Shown here: positions 10,276 to 20,963 of the stretch, piece after piece | Position numbering within the stretch: position 1 is the stretch's first letter | Layout of the letters: every line of letters begins with the position of its first letter | Assembly: GCA_930367205.1 (NCBI GenBank) | Contig: CAKNEZ010000019.1 | Span: forward strand, 124,001-188,000 | Source: Acanthosoma haemorrhoidale | Taxonomy: Eukaryota > Arthropoda > Insecta > Hemiptera > Acanthosomatidae | Reading direction: 5' to 3' | Length of the DNA: 64,000 nt | Translations under genes and position numbers: made by a program | The notes under the pieces: model-generated | Databases searched by the model: none | What the model was told of the DNA's origin: nothing | The model's input: the letters and a program-made list of their open reading frames with translations, nothing else

Positions 10276-10639
10276 CCCTCTGACGGAGACTGAAGATCAA
10301 CACCCAGCCAAGAGATCGAGGCCGATCTCCGAAGCTACAAGACCCCATCTACCTGTTTAAGCAGGGTCGACCTTCCGGCCGAGAGGCCGACTTATTTCAG
10401 GCCCCTGCCGGGGCTGGCCAGGCTTGACCTGGCCGACTACAAACCCTTGCCTAGGTACCCCTAGGCTCCACCCTCGGTAGACTCTCACTACCTTCCTGAT
10501 TCCACCCGCCTTCTTTAGGCGTTCCACACCCTATATCCTTCTCATACATCCTTCAAATGGGGGACTCCCCTTAGTGAAAGGCACTCATTAGCCCAAAATA
10601 ATTTTCCCACATCCTATTTTATAAGTTTGAGAGCTAAGG

Positions 10640-10685
<46 letters not shown>
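10276..10685 (+). other. LINE 3' UTR and 46-nt A tail
   Basis: GC-richer 3' UTR ending in GAGAGCTAAGG followed by 46 A (10640-10685). The same tail ends the copies at 33358 (GAGAGGTAAGG) and 43731 (GAGAGCTAAGG), so this 3' end probably carries the recognition signal for the element's own RT. A tail this long and uninterrupted suggests a recent insertion. Confidence 0.88.
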
Positions 10686-10688
<3 letters not shown>

Positions 10689-10695
10689 ACTTACC
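10686..10695. repeat. target-site duplication, right (GAGACTTACC)
   Basis: Exact match to 6273-6282, immediately after the A tail. Confidence 0.85.
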
Positions 10696-11094
10696 TCTAC
10701 TGTAGAACTACCTATAGGGTCTCCTTCTGGATGTACGCTTCCTGTTGTTTGTACTTAGTGAAAGCTTTTCATGACCCCACACCTGGTTTGTTGACTTACA
10801 GACAGATAATCAATCATCACCACCGTCTGTCTAATAAAAAATACAACAACAGCTTCAGACTCCGTCCCATCGTCGTCGTCTTACCTCTTTCTCTCTCTCT
10901 ACCTAGTTACTACTACTCTACTACCCCATCCCTACCTGATGAACTAACTGATTGACTGACATTGATGACGAGACTCATAATTTTTCCCCTTCCCCCTCTC
11001 CGAGGAAGAGAAAATCCTCCACAATGAGGTGATTATTGTATCTCATCATCTCAATACTACGTCGTCATACCTAGCCCAACGTTTCCGTGAAAAT

Positions 11095-11119
11095 TGATTG
11101 ATTGATTGATTGATTGATC
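11095..11119 (+). repeat. GATT microsatellite
   Basis: Six tandem GATT units. The surrounding 10696-11399 has no recognisable gene; a CT/CTA-rich open stretch near 10850-10950 is low complexity. Confidence 0.85.
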
Positions 11120-11399
11120 AATGTTTTTGGTACAATGAGGAAAATTCAAAATCGGATAGTTTAGTTTTTTTCTGGGCTCTACTTTAATTAAATATTTGGA
11201 TAATTATGTCTAGAAGAGACTAAATATATAAAAACTGGAAGGGGAGCTCACCGCGTATCGTATAGATAGATATAACATCGGACAGAGCATCGGCATGGGT
11301 TGATATTCGCCTGCATCCGGCTCTCCCCTGGGCAAGATGGGACCGGTCAGCCTAACGTTTCCCGCCCATCTAATGGGTCCAAGAGCAAGTGTTAATGGG

Positions 11400-11565
11400 A
11401 CGCACCTCTGTTTCTCGGATAAGCCGAACGATGGTCTAAAGAAATCCGAAAACTATTAGCCGTCGGGTATTTATTACAAGAGGATATTTAAGATAAATGT
11501 TTATCATCCCATAGCACTCTCTTCGGGTGTCTAAATCATTAGGAATAAATCAAACTATGATTTTC
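11400..11565 (+). repeat. interspersed repeat, inverted partner of 63835-64000
   Basis: About 165 bp matching the reverse complement of the last 165 bases of the window with few differences (for example CACCCGAAGAGAGTGCTATG on the other strand). Non-coding, type unknown. The flanking 11220-11399 is GC-richer and probably belongs to the same unit, whose other end lies beyond the window. Confidence 0.78.
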
Positions 11566-11745
11566 AAGAGGCAGACGGCACTATAATTCTAAATTGCTTT
11601 CTTCATAAATAAAGCTCCGTATTTTTCAATTAGAAATAGTACATACAATGTATATATCATATAATAGTTGGATTTGGCAGCGTCGGGTAACTATAATTAC
11701 CATTTCTCATTTTAAAGGATACCATAAGCGATGTTTGTTCTGGAT

Positions 11746-11976
11746 ATTAAAATAATTTTTTAAGGGTATCTAGAGACTATATCGCCACTCCTTACGACGT
11801 CCTCTAAACGTGGAGCCCAATCCGAGGGATAGCCGGCCCGACATATCATCAAATCTCCGACAAATTATATTTTCAATATCAGCGATGAGCAAAATGATTT
11901 CATTTAAAAGAAAAGTAATTAAGAAAAATAATGATAAGGTGAGCCCAATTTTATATATATTTCAAAGACAAAATAA
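11746..11976 (+). repeat. 235-bp interspersed repeat, copy 2
   Basis: Direct copy of 4917-5154. Its right end abuts the first recognisable Copia gag codon at 11978 without a gap, so the Copia fragment was either truncated at or joined to this repeat. Confidence 0.75.
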
Positions 11977-11977
11977 A

Positions 11978-14128
11978 TAAAGGACGAGGACGATAAAGTT
12001 TGCCATTTACTTATACGATGCCCCCAAAATTTGACACGGTAATTACGGTATTGGAAACATCAGATAAAAAACTAACAATATAGTTCGTCAAGAGCAAACT
12101 TCTGGATGCAGAGTTGAAGATTAATAATACTAACGCTGTTACATCTCCTTCGGAGGAGTTTTCGTTAAGAGCTAAAGTTAAACGGTGTTTCGGTTGTGGA
12201 AGAAGAATAATGGAAGGTATAATTTCCCGCCAAGCGGGGGAAATTTCCCACCGAGAGAGATAAGTTATTCGTCAAGAGGAGGCAGTTACCCCCCCAAGAG
12301 GTGAATATCAACCAAGATATGACGATGGCTATTTGGCTGAGACCGAAATGAATCACAAAGACGTGACATTTATATCATTATCTACGGAGCTCGCTGAGGA
12401 AAAACCAAGTAGACATAGTTATGTTAATTTCATACTGGACAGTGGAGCGAGTCATAATTTATTTCGAGGTGATGCATTGGATTTAATGTCAGAAGTGAAG
12501 TGTATTGAACCAGTTCCAATAAAAATTGCTGACGGCTCTAATATATTTGCTAAGAAAGAAGGTATCCTTGAAGTGTATTGCAATAAAACAGGCTTGAAGT
12601 TCAAAATAAACGGACTGATTGTGGACAACCTTCCGTATAACCTCTTATCAGTTAAGAAGATAAACAAAGCAGGTTACGATGTCGTATTCACAAACAGTGT
12701 TGCAAAAATTATGATGAAACCCGAACCAATTATTAGTGAAATGTGTAACAATCTTTTTGTGTTCCGTTTTAAACTTAATATAAAAAGAAATGACTGTTTA
12801 CTGTCCCAAAAATCGGATGACTTGTGGCATTTAAGACTCGGGCACTTAAATCGACGTGGACTACAACTTTTGAATCTACCATGCTCGGATAGAGTATGTG
12901 ATTCCTGTCATAAAGGTAAGGCGGAAAGACACCCTTTTAATAGAAAAGAATACCCACGATCTACACGAATAGGCGAACTAATTTACACAGATGTTTGGGG
13001 ACCTGTCAATGAAAGAACAATGGACGGCGAAAGGTATTACTTGTCAATATTTGATGATTTCTCTCATTTTACAACCATTTATTTACTTAAAGAAAAACCA
13101 GATGCTGAAGAAAAATTAGTGGATTTTTATAGAATGATGAAGAATAAAGGAATCAATGTATCAAGAATCCGTTCTGATAGGGGTGGAGAGTTCCGATCAA
13201 ACAAATTTAAGGAGTTTTGCCGATTTAATGGTGTTGTACATGAATTTACAGCTGGGTATACACCTCTACTGTGTGGAGCTGCGGAGAGGTTGAATTTGAC
13301 ACTTCTTAATAAGGTGAAAACAAAGTTCAGTAATTTGCCAACGTATCTATGGGGGGAGGCGGTTCGCATCGCAGCATATCAACTTAATCGATCCCCTACA
13401 GTCGCACTGAATGGCCGGACACCTGCTGAAATGTTTTATGGTAAAAACGATTTGTCGAAGCAACGGGTTTTTGGATGTAAAGTCTGGTACCTTCAACTGC
13501 CAAAGGGAAGCAAACTTGAACCTAGAGGTCGGGATGGACGAATTTTTGGTTATTCTGGTGCTGGATATCGGATTTGGGACCCAGAGAAGGGTGAGATAAT
13601 TATTTCTCGTGATGTGAAGTTTGACGAGACACAGATTAACTATTTGGAGAATAATTCTCAGACACCTGCATATGTTCCATCTAATGAAGAAGACAACAAA
13701 GAGGAAAATGAAAGGGAAGACACAGAGAAGAATGTACTCTCAGACAGTGAAGAAGAGTTCTACGGATTTGAGGAAGAAAACCGTGATAGAAAGAAAATTA
13801 GACCAGAAAGGCAAAGAAAAATTCCTTCATACCTTAAAGACTTTCATCTGCATACAGCCTTTTGTCTGTTAACTGAGGATGATCCACAAACTTATGCGGA
13901 GGCAGTAAAAAGGGTTTGGACTGATGCTATAAAGAAAGAGTTGACTGCACATGAGGATTTCAAAACTTGGACACCTGTTGAATAGATCCCATCCACTTCA
14001 AAACCTATTGAGACAAAGTGGTTATTTACAACCAAAAGAGATGGGACTTTACAAACATAGCAGACATTTTTACTAAAGCACTCAATAGCAATAAATTTTC
14101 ATTTTTTAGATTTCAGCTTTGTTTAAAT
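11978..14128 (+). pseudogene. Copia gag-protease-integrase, RT/RH missing
   Basis: Begins in gag with DEDDKVCHLL and KSKLLDAELKI, with a frameshift in between, then the zinc knuckle start RCFGCG. From an internal ATG at 12333 a 550-aa frame is open: protease FILDSGASHNLF; the GAG-pre-integrase domain with LWHLRLGHLNRRG and CDSCHKGKA; integrase with YTDVWGPV, RSDRGGEF and the Glu in CGAAERLN (D, D, E all present); and the C-terminal block RVFGCKVWYLQLPKG. TAG at 13983 ends it just before the linker to RT. After KWLFTTKRDGTL the sequence jumps to the final RNase H codons. The product could not reverse transcribe. Confidence 0.88.
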
Positions 14129-14235
14129 TAATTTTTTGTTGTTTGCTATTACTCTTGTTTTATTTTTATTAATTGGTACAATTTCAAGTGATTTGTTGTT
14201 TGTGTTTTATACATGGACTTGAAATTGAGAGGGGG

Positions 14236-14400
14236 TATGAGAGTTCTTTGTATATATGTTGTTATCATTGATATACAGTTGGCATTGGCGAGACTTGTAT
14301 GGTGTGAGAGGTTCTCTCGGATGTGGAGGTTCAGGTTCACTGTGCTTAATAAACAGGGTTACAGTAAAGTGTGTTATTTGTTTGTCCTATGAGACTACTA
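14236..14400 (+). repeat. Copia 3' LTR (right end uncertain)
   Basis: Starts directly after the polypurine tract with TATGAGAGTTC; a polyadenylation signal AATAAA lies at 14348. No 5' LTR survives for comparison, so the right end, set near the start of Gypsy coding similarity at about 14420, is an estimate. Confidence 0.6.
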
Positions 14401-14427
14401 TTTATTCTAAGACTTAGATAATATGAG

Positions 14428-16077
14428 AAAGATTACGATAGAAAGACTGATAGAAAAGTACAGTACAGTATTTGCAGGAACAAATATGATGTGGGCACGG
14501 TTAAGGATTACGAAGCTAGAATTGACTTACTAGTGGACAGATTCTGCAGCAAAAGGCCGTATAGATGCATTATAGCAGATAAGAAGAAAATAGAAGATCA
14601 GGTGGCAAAATTATTACAAAATGATTTAATTGAAGAGTCTTATAGTCCATTCGCAGCCCCCGTGACCCTAGCATTCAAAAGAGATGAAAACAAGCGATCA
14701 AGATTATGTATAGATTTTCGTGAATTCAACAAACTAGTTATACCACAAGCTCAACCATTCCCATTAATAGATGATTTAATAATACAAACAAGAAACTGCA
14801 AATACTTCACCACACTAGATATAAATACCGCTTTTTGGTCAATTCCATTACGCATTGAAGATAGACAGAAAACAGGATTTGTCACACAAGAAGGGCACTT
14901 CCAATGGACATGCCTACCCTACGGTTTAAATACATCACCAGCTATTTTCCAAAGAATTTTATCCAACATCTTAAGAAAGCACAATTTAAAAGACTTTTCA
15001 GAAAATTATATAGATGACATCTTAATTTTTTCGAAATCATTCACAGAACATATAGAACATATAGAAAAAGTAATAAAAACAATAGTCAATGAAGGTTTCC
15101 GATTAAAATTAAAAAAAATGTACATTTGTAGCAGAATCAGCAAAATACCTTGGACACATAATACAACACAATACAGTAAGACCAATAAAGGACAACTTAA
15201 TTTCAATAAAAAACTTTCCAACTCCAAAAACCCAAAAGAACATCAGACAATTTTTAGGAAAAATTAATTTTGATCACGAGTATATACCAAAAAGCTCGAT
15301 ATTGCTAGATCCACTGCATAAATTATAAAGGAAAAATGAAAAATTCTTATGGACGGAAGAGTGTGAAAAATCCTTTGCGGAAGTAAAGAAATTGCTAAGA
15401 TCCCAACCAGTGTTAGAAATATTTGATAATGATTTACCAATAAGAATTTATACAGATGCATCTCTAGAAGGTATTGGTGCAGTTTTGAAACAAGTGCAAA
15501 GCAATGGAAAAGAAAAGCCCGTAGCATACTTTTCAAAAAAATTAAGCGAACCGCAAAAAAGGAAAAAAGCAATTTATTTAGAGTGTTTGGCAATCAAAGA
15601 GGCATTAAAATATTGGCAATACTGGTTGATTGGAAAAAAAATCACTGTATTTTCAGATCACAAATCATTTGAAAATTTAAACATAATAGCAAGAACGGAT
15701 GAAGAACTTGGTGAATTAACTTACTATTTGTCACAATACAATTTTGAAATTAAATACATTCCAGGAAAGGATAACACCGAAGCAGATAGTTTGAGCAGAA
15801 ACCCGGTATTAGAACCAATTGAAAATAAAGAAGAAATCCTAAAAATAGTTAATTTGATAAAAATACAAGAAATTAAAAAAGATCAAGAGGAAAATAGAAT
15901 ATTACAAAACAACAAAACAAAATTAATAGAAAAAGATGGAGTGTTCTATAAAAAAGTAAGAAATAAAGAAAAGATAATTTTATCTGAAAACTTAAGTTTA
16001 GAATTCATTAAAGAAATACATTCTGAATGGTGCCATATAGGAAATAAACAAATGATGAATAGGGTATGCCCTTATTA
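14428..16077 (+). pseudogene. Gypsy reverse transcriptase-RNase H, frameshifted
   Basis: RT begins with NKYDVGTVKDYEARIDL after a frameshift near 14478. Then come LIEESYSPFAAPV, RLCIDFREFNKL, FTTLDINTAFWSIPL, GFVTQEGHFQWTCLPYGL and the catalytic YIDD box in ENYIDDILIFSKS. A frameshift near 15115 shifts the thumb region, and an in-frame TAA occurs near 15327. RNase H follows in a 228-aa open stretch (15392-16078): IYTDASLEGIGAVL, FSKKLSEPQKR, TVFSDHKSFENL and ADSLSRNP. The H2C2 zinc-binding start of integrase is just detectable before the stop at 16078. Catalytic residues are retained but the reading frame is broken several times. Confidence 0.87.
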
Positions 16078-16078
16078 A

Positions 16079-16990
16079 ACAGCAAAAAATATAACACCAA
16101 ATATTAAAAAAAGTACGTTAAACCTGTGAAATATGTATTAAAAACAAATCCAGAGGGCAAGAAAAATATGGGCTAATGTCACAACTAGGGCCAGCAATAA
16201 AACCATTCAAAATAATGTCAATCGACACTATTGGAGGTTTTGGAGGACAACGATAAGATACCTCCACCTGCTTATTGACCACTTCACAAGATATGCATTC
16301 ATTTCAACATCAAAAACTCAGAGTGCCACTGACTTCATCAAGTTAGTAAATAATGTGCTGGAAACAGACAAAATAGGAATAATACTTACAGATCAATACC
16401 CAGGAATCAACTCAAGACAATTCAAAGATTTCCTAAGGGAAAAGGAGGTTCGATTGATATTTACAGCAGTTAATGCACCCTTTTCCAATGGTTTAAATGA
16501 GAGACTAAATCAAACTCTTGTCAATAAAATCAGATGTAAAATGAACGAAAAAGGGAAGAAAAGAGCCTGGACAACAGTCGCTAAAGAATGTGTGGATAAA
16601 CATAATGAAACAGAACATACAGTAACTGGTTTTCCACCCAAGTATTTATTAGATGGCACAGATACAAGCATTTTACCTGAATAATTAAAAAACGGAAACA
16701 ATAAAGAAAACTGGATGAATGACAGTAAATTAGCCTTAGAAAGAACAAAAAAGTCTCATAAATATAACAAGAAAATATTTGATAAATCAAGAAAACAATG
16801 GGAATTTAACACAGGAGATACAGTATATATAGAAAATGGCAACAAATTAAACAGGAATAAACTAGATGAATTAAAAATTGGCCCCTTTGGAATAACAGAA
16901 AAGATATCAAATTCAATATATAAAATATAAACCGGAAGAGGAAAGCAAGAAACTGGATTCTTTCACATAACAAAATTACTTCCGATATTA
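16079..16990 (+). pseudogene. Gypsy integrase remnant
   Basis: Continuation of the same pol. Integrase core pieces in shifting frames: KPFKIMSIDTIGGFGG (first catalytic Asp), then from 16355 ILTDQYPGINSRQFKDF (second Asp) and APFSNGLNERLNQTL (catalytic Glu in NERLNQ), then HNETEHTVTGFPPKYLLDG. After an in-frame stop at 16684 the C-terminal domain is readable as FDKSRKQWEFNTGDTVYIE and KLNRNKLDELKIGPF, ending by HITKLLPI. At least three lesions separate the parts. Confidence 0.85.
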
Positions 16991-17023
16991 ACAGACTGAA
17001 AATTTTCACCTCAGAGAGGGGGA

Positions 17024-17321
17024 TGTAATGAAAGTGATCTCTCTTTCATTTGAATTTGCCGAGCTGCTTCCACTGGCTACCTTCCTGGAGCAGCAGTTAT
17101 CAGATAGAGAAGGTTATGTGAGGTAACAGAACATGTAAATAGTGTGTATAGAGAATGGATAGGTAGAAACTGTAATTGTCGTTTCTTTGTTTACAGGTAA
17201 AATTGTGTAAATCAATATTAATAATTGTTATAATATAATATATAGTGAATACAATTGCTAACTTTGTTTACGGAGAAACTGATTTCAGTTTATTCACCCC
17301 ACCTTCAATAATTGTCTTACA
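17024..17321 (+). repeat. Gypsy 3' LTR, 298 bp
   Basis: Begins TGTAATGAAAGTG right after the polypurine tract and ends TTGTCTTACA. The termini form a 5-bp inverted repeat (TGTAA/TTACA) as is normal for LTRs. A (TA)n tract follows immediately. The 5' partner is not in the window. Confidence 0.78.
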
Positions 17322-18404
17322 TATATATATATATAAAAGTTAAAGTCAGAGGTAGCTCTGTATTGTAAACTAATGCGATCATGGGGCGTAAACATCCCAT
17401 GATCCCGTATATGTCAGATTACAAAGAGAAATAAAGACAGTCTATTTCGAGAACTGGAGTTAGTCTTATGTTTTCTTTCTCTTTATCACATTTTACCTGG
17501 TGGCAAATAACTGGAGCCGAAACCCGGGTAGCTATCGTTTTTTTTCTCTCTTATTTCGTCTCTCGGTTTTTTTTTCTCCTTTTTTTGTTCTCTTATATTA
17601 CGGGAATGCCGGAGGGAGTACTTAGACCAGAGGTGCTCAACGCAGCAGCGGATATACCAAAGCTCCCCCAAACAACTATGGTGGCCACTCATGCCAATAC
17701 TATGGCCTGGATGAAATTTCAGGCAATTACGGCTCAAGATTTAAGAAAATCGATCTCCGATCTGGAGAGATTTGCAGGAGAGACCGGGAAACTGAACCAC
17801 TTCCGGAAGGAAGGTGACAGGCTGATGACGCGAAAAGAAGGAAATCGAGTGGAAGACCTTATCACCAAAGGAGACGCTGAGAGCAGCGCTCGTGTTTAGG
17901 GTGAAGCGAAGTATCCTGAATATGATTCAGGCCGACAGATAAAGAGGCCATCTGCCAGCTGCAACATCTGCAAGATTGCACTTCATCAGCAAAGCTTATC
18001 AAGTCTCAGCTTCCTATATATCATTCCTCTTTTCCTCTCACGTCCACTTCCTTTCTGTACTGTTACTAGGCCCGTCACTCTGACAATTATTATCAGTTAT
18101 AGTTTATGTTTGTAAAGTTCAAATAAATCTTTTTAAAAACTCCCTCTGGTCTTATCAAGATTTAACTGACGAAGAGACCCTATGGAGTACCGTAAAATAA
18201 CGGTTAAAGAAAGCGTTCGGAGGGGGAAGATGGACACCCAAAGAGGATATCTTCAAGATGTTCCGGGAGATAAAGAAGCCCCACCAGACGAACGGGCAGT
18301 ATACGGGAACACTCTTAGCGAGATACAATAGTATCACCGAGATGATGAGGGAGCCCGTGAGCGCGGCCGAGGTTCAATGGACGGAGGCGATTGTTTCCGG
18401 AACG
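17322..18404 (+). pseudogene. LTR-element leader and Gypsy-like gag, broken
   Basis: The left part (17322-17490) looks like an LTR end with AATAAA near 17430. A primer-binding-like site TGGAGCCGAAACCCGGGT (17512-17529) and a pyrimidine-rich leader follow. ATG at 17606 opens a frame (MPEGVLRPEVLNAAADIPKL, then LRKSISDLERFAGETGKLNHF) that I read as the N-terminal part of a gag of the errantivirus/17.6 type by its FxGExGxLxxF pattern. About 250 bp without coding (17900-18150) interrupt it. Gag-like sequence resumes as SYQDLTDEETLWSTVK, stop, LKKAFGGGRWTPKEDIF and PVSAAEVQWTEAI. Similarity stops at about 18404, where a minus-strand integrase begins. The family call is from pattern only. Confidence 0.5.
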
Positions 18405-19400
18405 CCGTAGAATTAGCACCATGTGCGTAATGCCTGCACAACTGTTTTCGCCGATGGGTCTGCTATGACTTGAGCTTTGCCATTTTGCTAAACCTGTCTA
18501 TGACGGTAACCCACTTGTACCCCCTCCAGGTGAATGTATCCACTTGTAGATCTTCCAGTCATCTGTCTGCAGTCGGGGTCACGTCTTGCATTGCTCTGGG
18601 CTGTTGCCGGTCATATTTTGCGGCGAGGCATGTGTCACAGGCGCCAATAACGCTCGCGATTGTGCTCTTCATAGCCCATCATAAATATCTGCGCTTGAGG
18701 GCCTGCACGATTGCTTCGATCCCGTGGTGGTTTGTTTTGCCCTGATGAAAGGCAAGGGTAACCTTCCATTGACCTATTCCACCTGCAGGGTACAGCGAAA
18801 GGACTTGCGATCGACCCCAATCCCCTCCGTCCACCTCATAGTCGCATGTGCCCACGTAAAGGTGGTGCGTCTTTCCCGGCGTGGACGCATCCTTCAGGGA
18901 TCGACAGATCATGTGGTTCGTAATTCCTTGTGAGGACCATATCTTCACGATGACGACACACCACGAGGACCATACAACGGCCTTACATGTCATACTTGGT
19001 GTCTTAAGCAACCCTGACACTTATGATCCCAATGATTTGGTGCTTCTTATCATTTATTATCTCCTCAATGTCCTCGATATCCAACGTCCGGTCTTCTGCT
19101 GAGCTGCCGTCTCCCGTGACGTATTCTGTGTCGGTCCCCTCGGGCCGGTCTCACCGGGTGACCATTCCTGGACGAATTACCTGATGTGCGGTGAGAAAGG
19201 GCCCGTGAGTATACAGAATAAGGGAATCCGAAAAGGCAGAACCTATGGAGGTCATCACCAAAAGGTTCGTGAGAGGCGTAGAACAACACCCACAGACAAA
19301 GGATCGTCGGCTGACGATTCGTCGGGTATGTCGGAAACTGAGATAGACAATCCAAGGCGCCACAAGAGCGGAAAGCAGGAGAAGCAGAAGAATATATCGC
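18405..19400 (-). pseudogene. Gypsy RNase H end to integrase N-terminal half
   Basis: Minus-strand remnant. Around 19100-19300 is an acidic linker like that between RNase H and integrase. Further on, WKVTLAFHQGKTNHHGIEA followed by LKRRYL and GACDTCLAAKYDRQQ gives the integrase H2C2 zinc finger, and DLQVDTFTWRGYKWVTVIDRFSKM carries the first catalytic Asp. The KYDR and VDTF wording is typical of the gypsy/17.6 group. Two TGA codons stand where the family has Trp (after RRYL and before LEDLQ), and TAG closes the frame near 18460. The segment points towards the plus-strand gag at 17606-18404, which may be from the same element. Confidence 0.72.
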
Positions 19401-19518
19401 GAATATATTTAAATATATATATATTTAAAATAAATTAAACTCAACAGTCTGAAATGCACAGTAGTTATACTTAGTAAAAATAACATTACCTGATGTGTAA
19501 TAGGAATTAGTCCAAATA

Positions 19519-19531
19519 ATCTTGTTGCTTT
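19519..19531. repeat. target-site duplication, left (ATCTTGTTGCTTT)
   Basis: Thirteen bases repeated exactly at 21316-21328. The last Ts merge into the 22-nt T run that represents the minus-strand A tail. Confidence 0.82.
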
Positions 19532-19619
19532 TTTTTTTTTTTTTTTTTTTATTATTTGTTCCGGCATTTGTGCACCACGGCCTCACTGAGACCTATTGTG
19601 CGCCGTCCATGTCTCTGTC

Positions 19620-19905
19620 CTAAATATGTGACAGGCCCACGGCCTTTGCAAATCTGAGGATACTGAATGGATCGATCAGTTCACATAGTTTGGGGTCTAC
19701 AATGCGATCACTACCAAAGTGAAGGTATCGCCTTCTAGCTAGGTTATCACAGTCACATATTATATGACGTGCCGTTTCTCCCTCTTTCTTGCAGAATCTG
19801 CAGATTGGTGATCCCACTATCCCACCATGATCAGTGCCTGCCGGTCCCCGGAGGGCCTCCCCGAGGCGGACGCCGGGAGACAGCGCCAAACCCAGGCCTC
19901 CCTAT
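19620..19905 (-). pseudogene. LINE ORF2 C-terminal tail with CCHC motif
   Basis: Last part of a LINE polyprotein. The cysteine-histidine motif CRFCKKEGETARHIICDCDNL (C-x2-C-x8-H-x4-C) found after the RT in R1/LOA-like elements is complete, followed by RRRYLHFGSD. The frame is joined to the end of ORF1 at about 19905-19920, where the whole endonuclease-RT part is absent. A Met at 19889 lies inside the old frame and is not a natural start. Confidence 0.75.
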
Positions 19906-19921
19906 CACAGAGGGCCCATAC

Positions 19922-20963
19922 CTAGCGTGCCCCCCCAGCCCCCACCACGGGGCCACCCCCCGCAGCCGCCACAGTCCTCGCCTTGGGGCCATCCTTTGGA
20001 GTTGGCAAATTCGTCGTAGCGATCACCTTCGACTCCTCCACCTCGGGATCGCTCCTTGCCTCCTCCACCTTATCAGCCGCCTTCCTCTCCTGTACTACTT
20101 TCGGCGGCTTCTTCTTATCCAACACCCTGAGAGCGACCTTAGTGAACCCATAGTTCAGCATAAGCTTCCGCTTCTCAAGGTATTCCATACTAGTCTCTGG
20201 GGCAGACAGGATCGCAAAGAAGCCATGCTTCTCCACCTTGGTGCCCAGGAGTCTCCATAATCCAATATCAGGTACCCTAGAGTTTTGGGTCCTGATCCTC
20301 TTCATGAAATGTCCTTCCAGAGGCATTTCTCCTGTAATGAAGGTTCCTACCTTCACGGTTTTATGAGGCTCCTCCACCTTTCCTACACGGAGCTCCAGAT
20401 CCCCACTGATTTTAAAATTGGGTACTATAGTCGACAACCAGTCCTTGGTCTCCTGGTTGTCGCAGAGTATGGGGGACACAGGCTCCCACATGTGGGTAAA
20501 TTCCGCTGAATTCAGCCTGTGTCCCTTTCTCTTCTTCCAGCTGATCGACAAATTTCATCAGCTGGCCCTTCATTTCCTCGCAATTCTCCTTCGTCAGCTG
20601 AGTGGACGGATATCCTCTAGGGATAATCGCCACCCTGCTTCCTCCGGCAGCAATCGCGTAGATGCAATACTAGCATCCCCAGGTCTCGCCTACATCCTTG
20701 GATGCAGCGTCCCTGCCAGGCGCCAAGCTCTCTGACTCCATTACCAGTCCGCTTACCTCCTCTACAAGCGTCGCAAGCGAGCTCATAGAGGCTTCGTCGT
20801 CCACTACCTCAGCGCCAAGGTCCATTGAAGGCCCCTGGGCTGAGTCCTCTCCGCTGACCAGCTCCTCCATATCCTCACTGTTGGTCAAAACATTAATTTT
20901 TGTTCCCACGAATGTGGGGGAAGTTACTCTGCAGGTACTGCTCCCTCTCCCTGCAGAGGGCAT
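19922..20963 (-). pseudogene. LINE ORF1 with DUF4780-like domain, broken
   Basis: Gag-like ORF1 of the half-LINE. The N-terminal part (20963-20670) is acidic and Ser-rich (NVLTNSEDMEELVSGEDSA). After an in-frame TAG at 20670 comes VAIIPRGYPSTQLTKENCEEM, the hallmark start of the DUF4780 domain of insect LINE proteins. A frameshift near 20510-20550 leads to a 209-aa stretch (19922-20551) with DWLSTIVPNFKISGDLELRVGKV, then RVPDIGLWRLLGTKVEKHGFFAILSAPETSM, and a Lys/Glu- then Pro/Gly-rich tail. Function in the family is presumed RNA binding; this copy is inactive. Confidence 0.78.

Larger units (their letters stand above)
6283..10685 (+). mobile_element. near-complete Jockey-type LINE with inverted 5' end
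   Basis: A 4.4-kb non-LTR retrotransposon bounded by perfect 10-bp duplications. The 3' part (about 7073-10685) is in plus orientation: end of ORF1, intact ORF2, 3' UTR, 46-nt A tail. The 5' part (6283 to about 7072) is the start of the same element in minus orientation, holding the 5' UTR and the N-terminal half of ORF1. The ORF1 breakpoints on the two sides fall at nearly the same codons (both contain Leu-Lys), so almost nothing was lost. This geometry is what twin priming produces during target-primed reverse transcription. Two other members of the family lie at 32699-33358 and 43537-43731. Confidence 0.88.
11978..14400 (+). mobile_element. Copia element, 5'-truncated, RT and RNase H deleted
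   Basis: Ty1/Copia retrotransposon of the same general lineage as the intact element at 56429-60678. It lacks the 5' LTR, leader and first part of gag. It then runs through zinc knuckle, protease and integrase, loses about 1.2 kb relative to the intact element (RT plus most of RNase H, junction near 14053), and resumes with the last codons (NIADIFTKAL), a polypurine tract GAGAGGGGG at 14227-14235, and a 3' LTR. Confidence 0.85.
14420..17321 (+). mobile_element. Ty3/Gypsy element, 5'-truncated, with 3' LTR
   Basis: Pol remnant from the start of RT through RNase H and integrase, then polypurine tract AGAGAGGGGGA (17013-17023) and a 298-bp 3' LTR. The 5' LTR, gag and protease are absent. It follows the Copia 3' LTR closely. 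Its A-rich coding (many AAA/ATA codons) differs from the LINEs nearby. Confidence 0.88.

Noticed and set aside
15264..15593. 109-codon minus-strand frame with many hydrophobic residues
   Set aside because: Antisense of the Gypsy RNase H; the hydrophobicity comes from reverse-complemented AAA/ATA codons, not from membrane segments.
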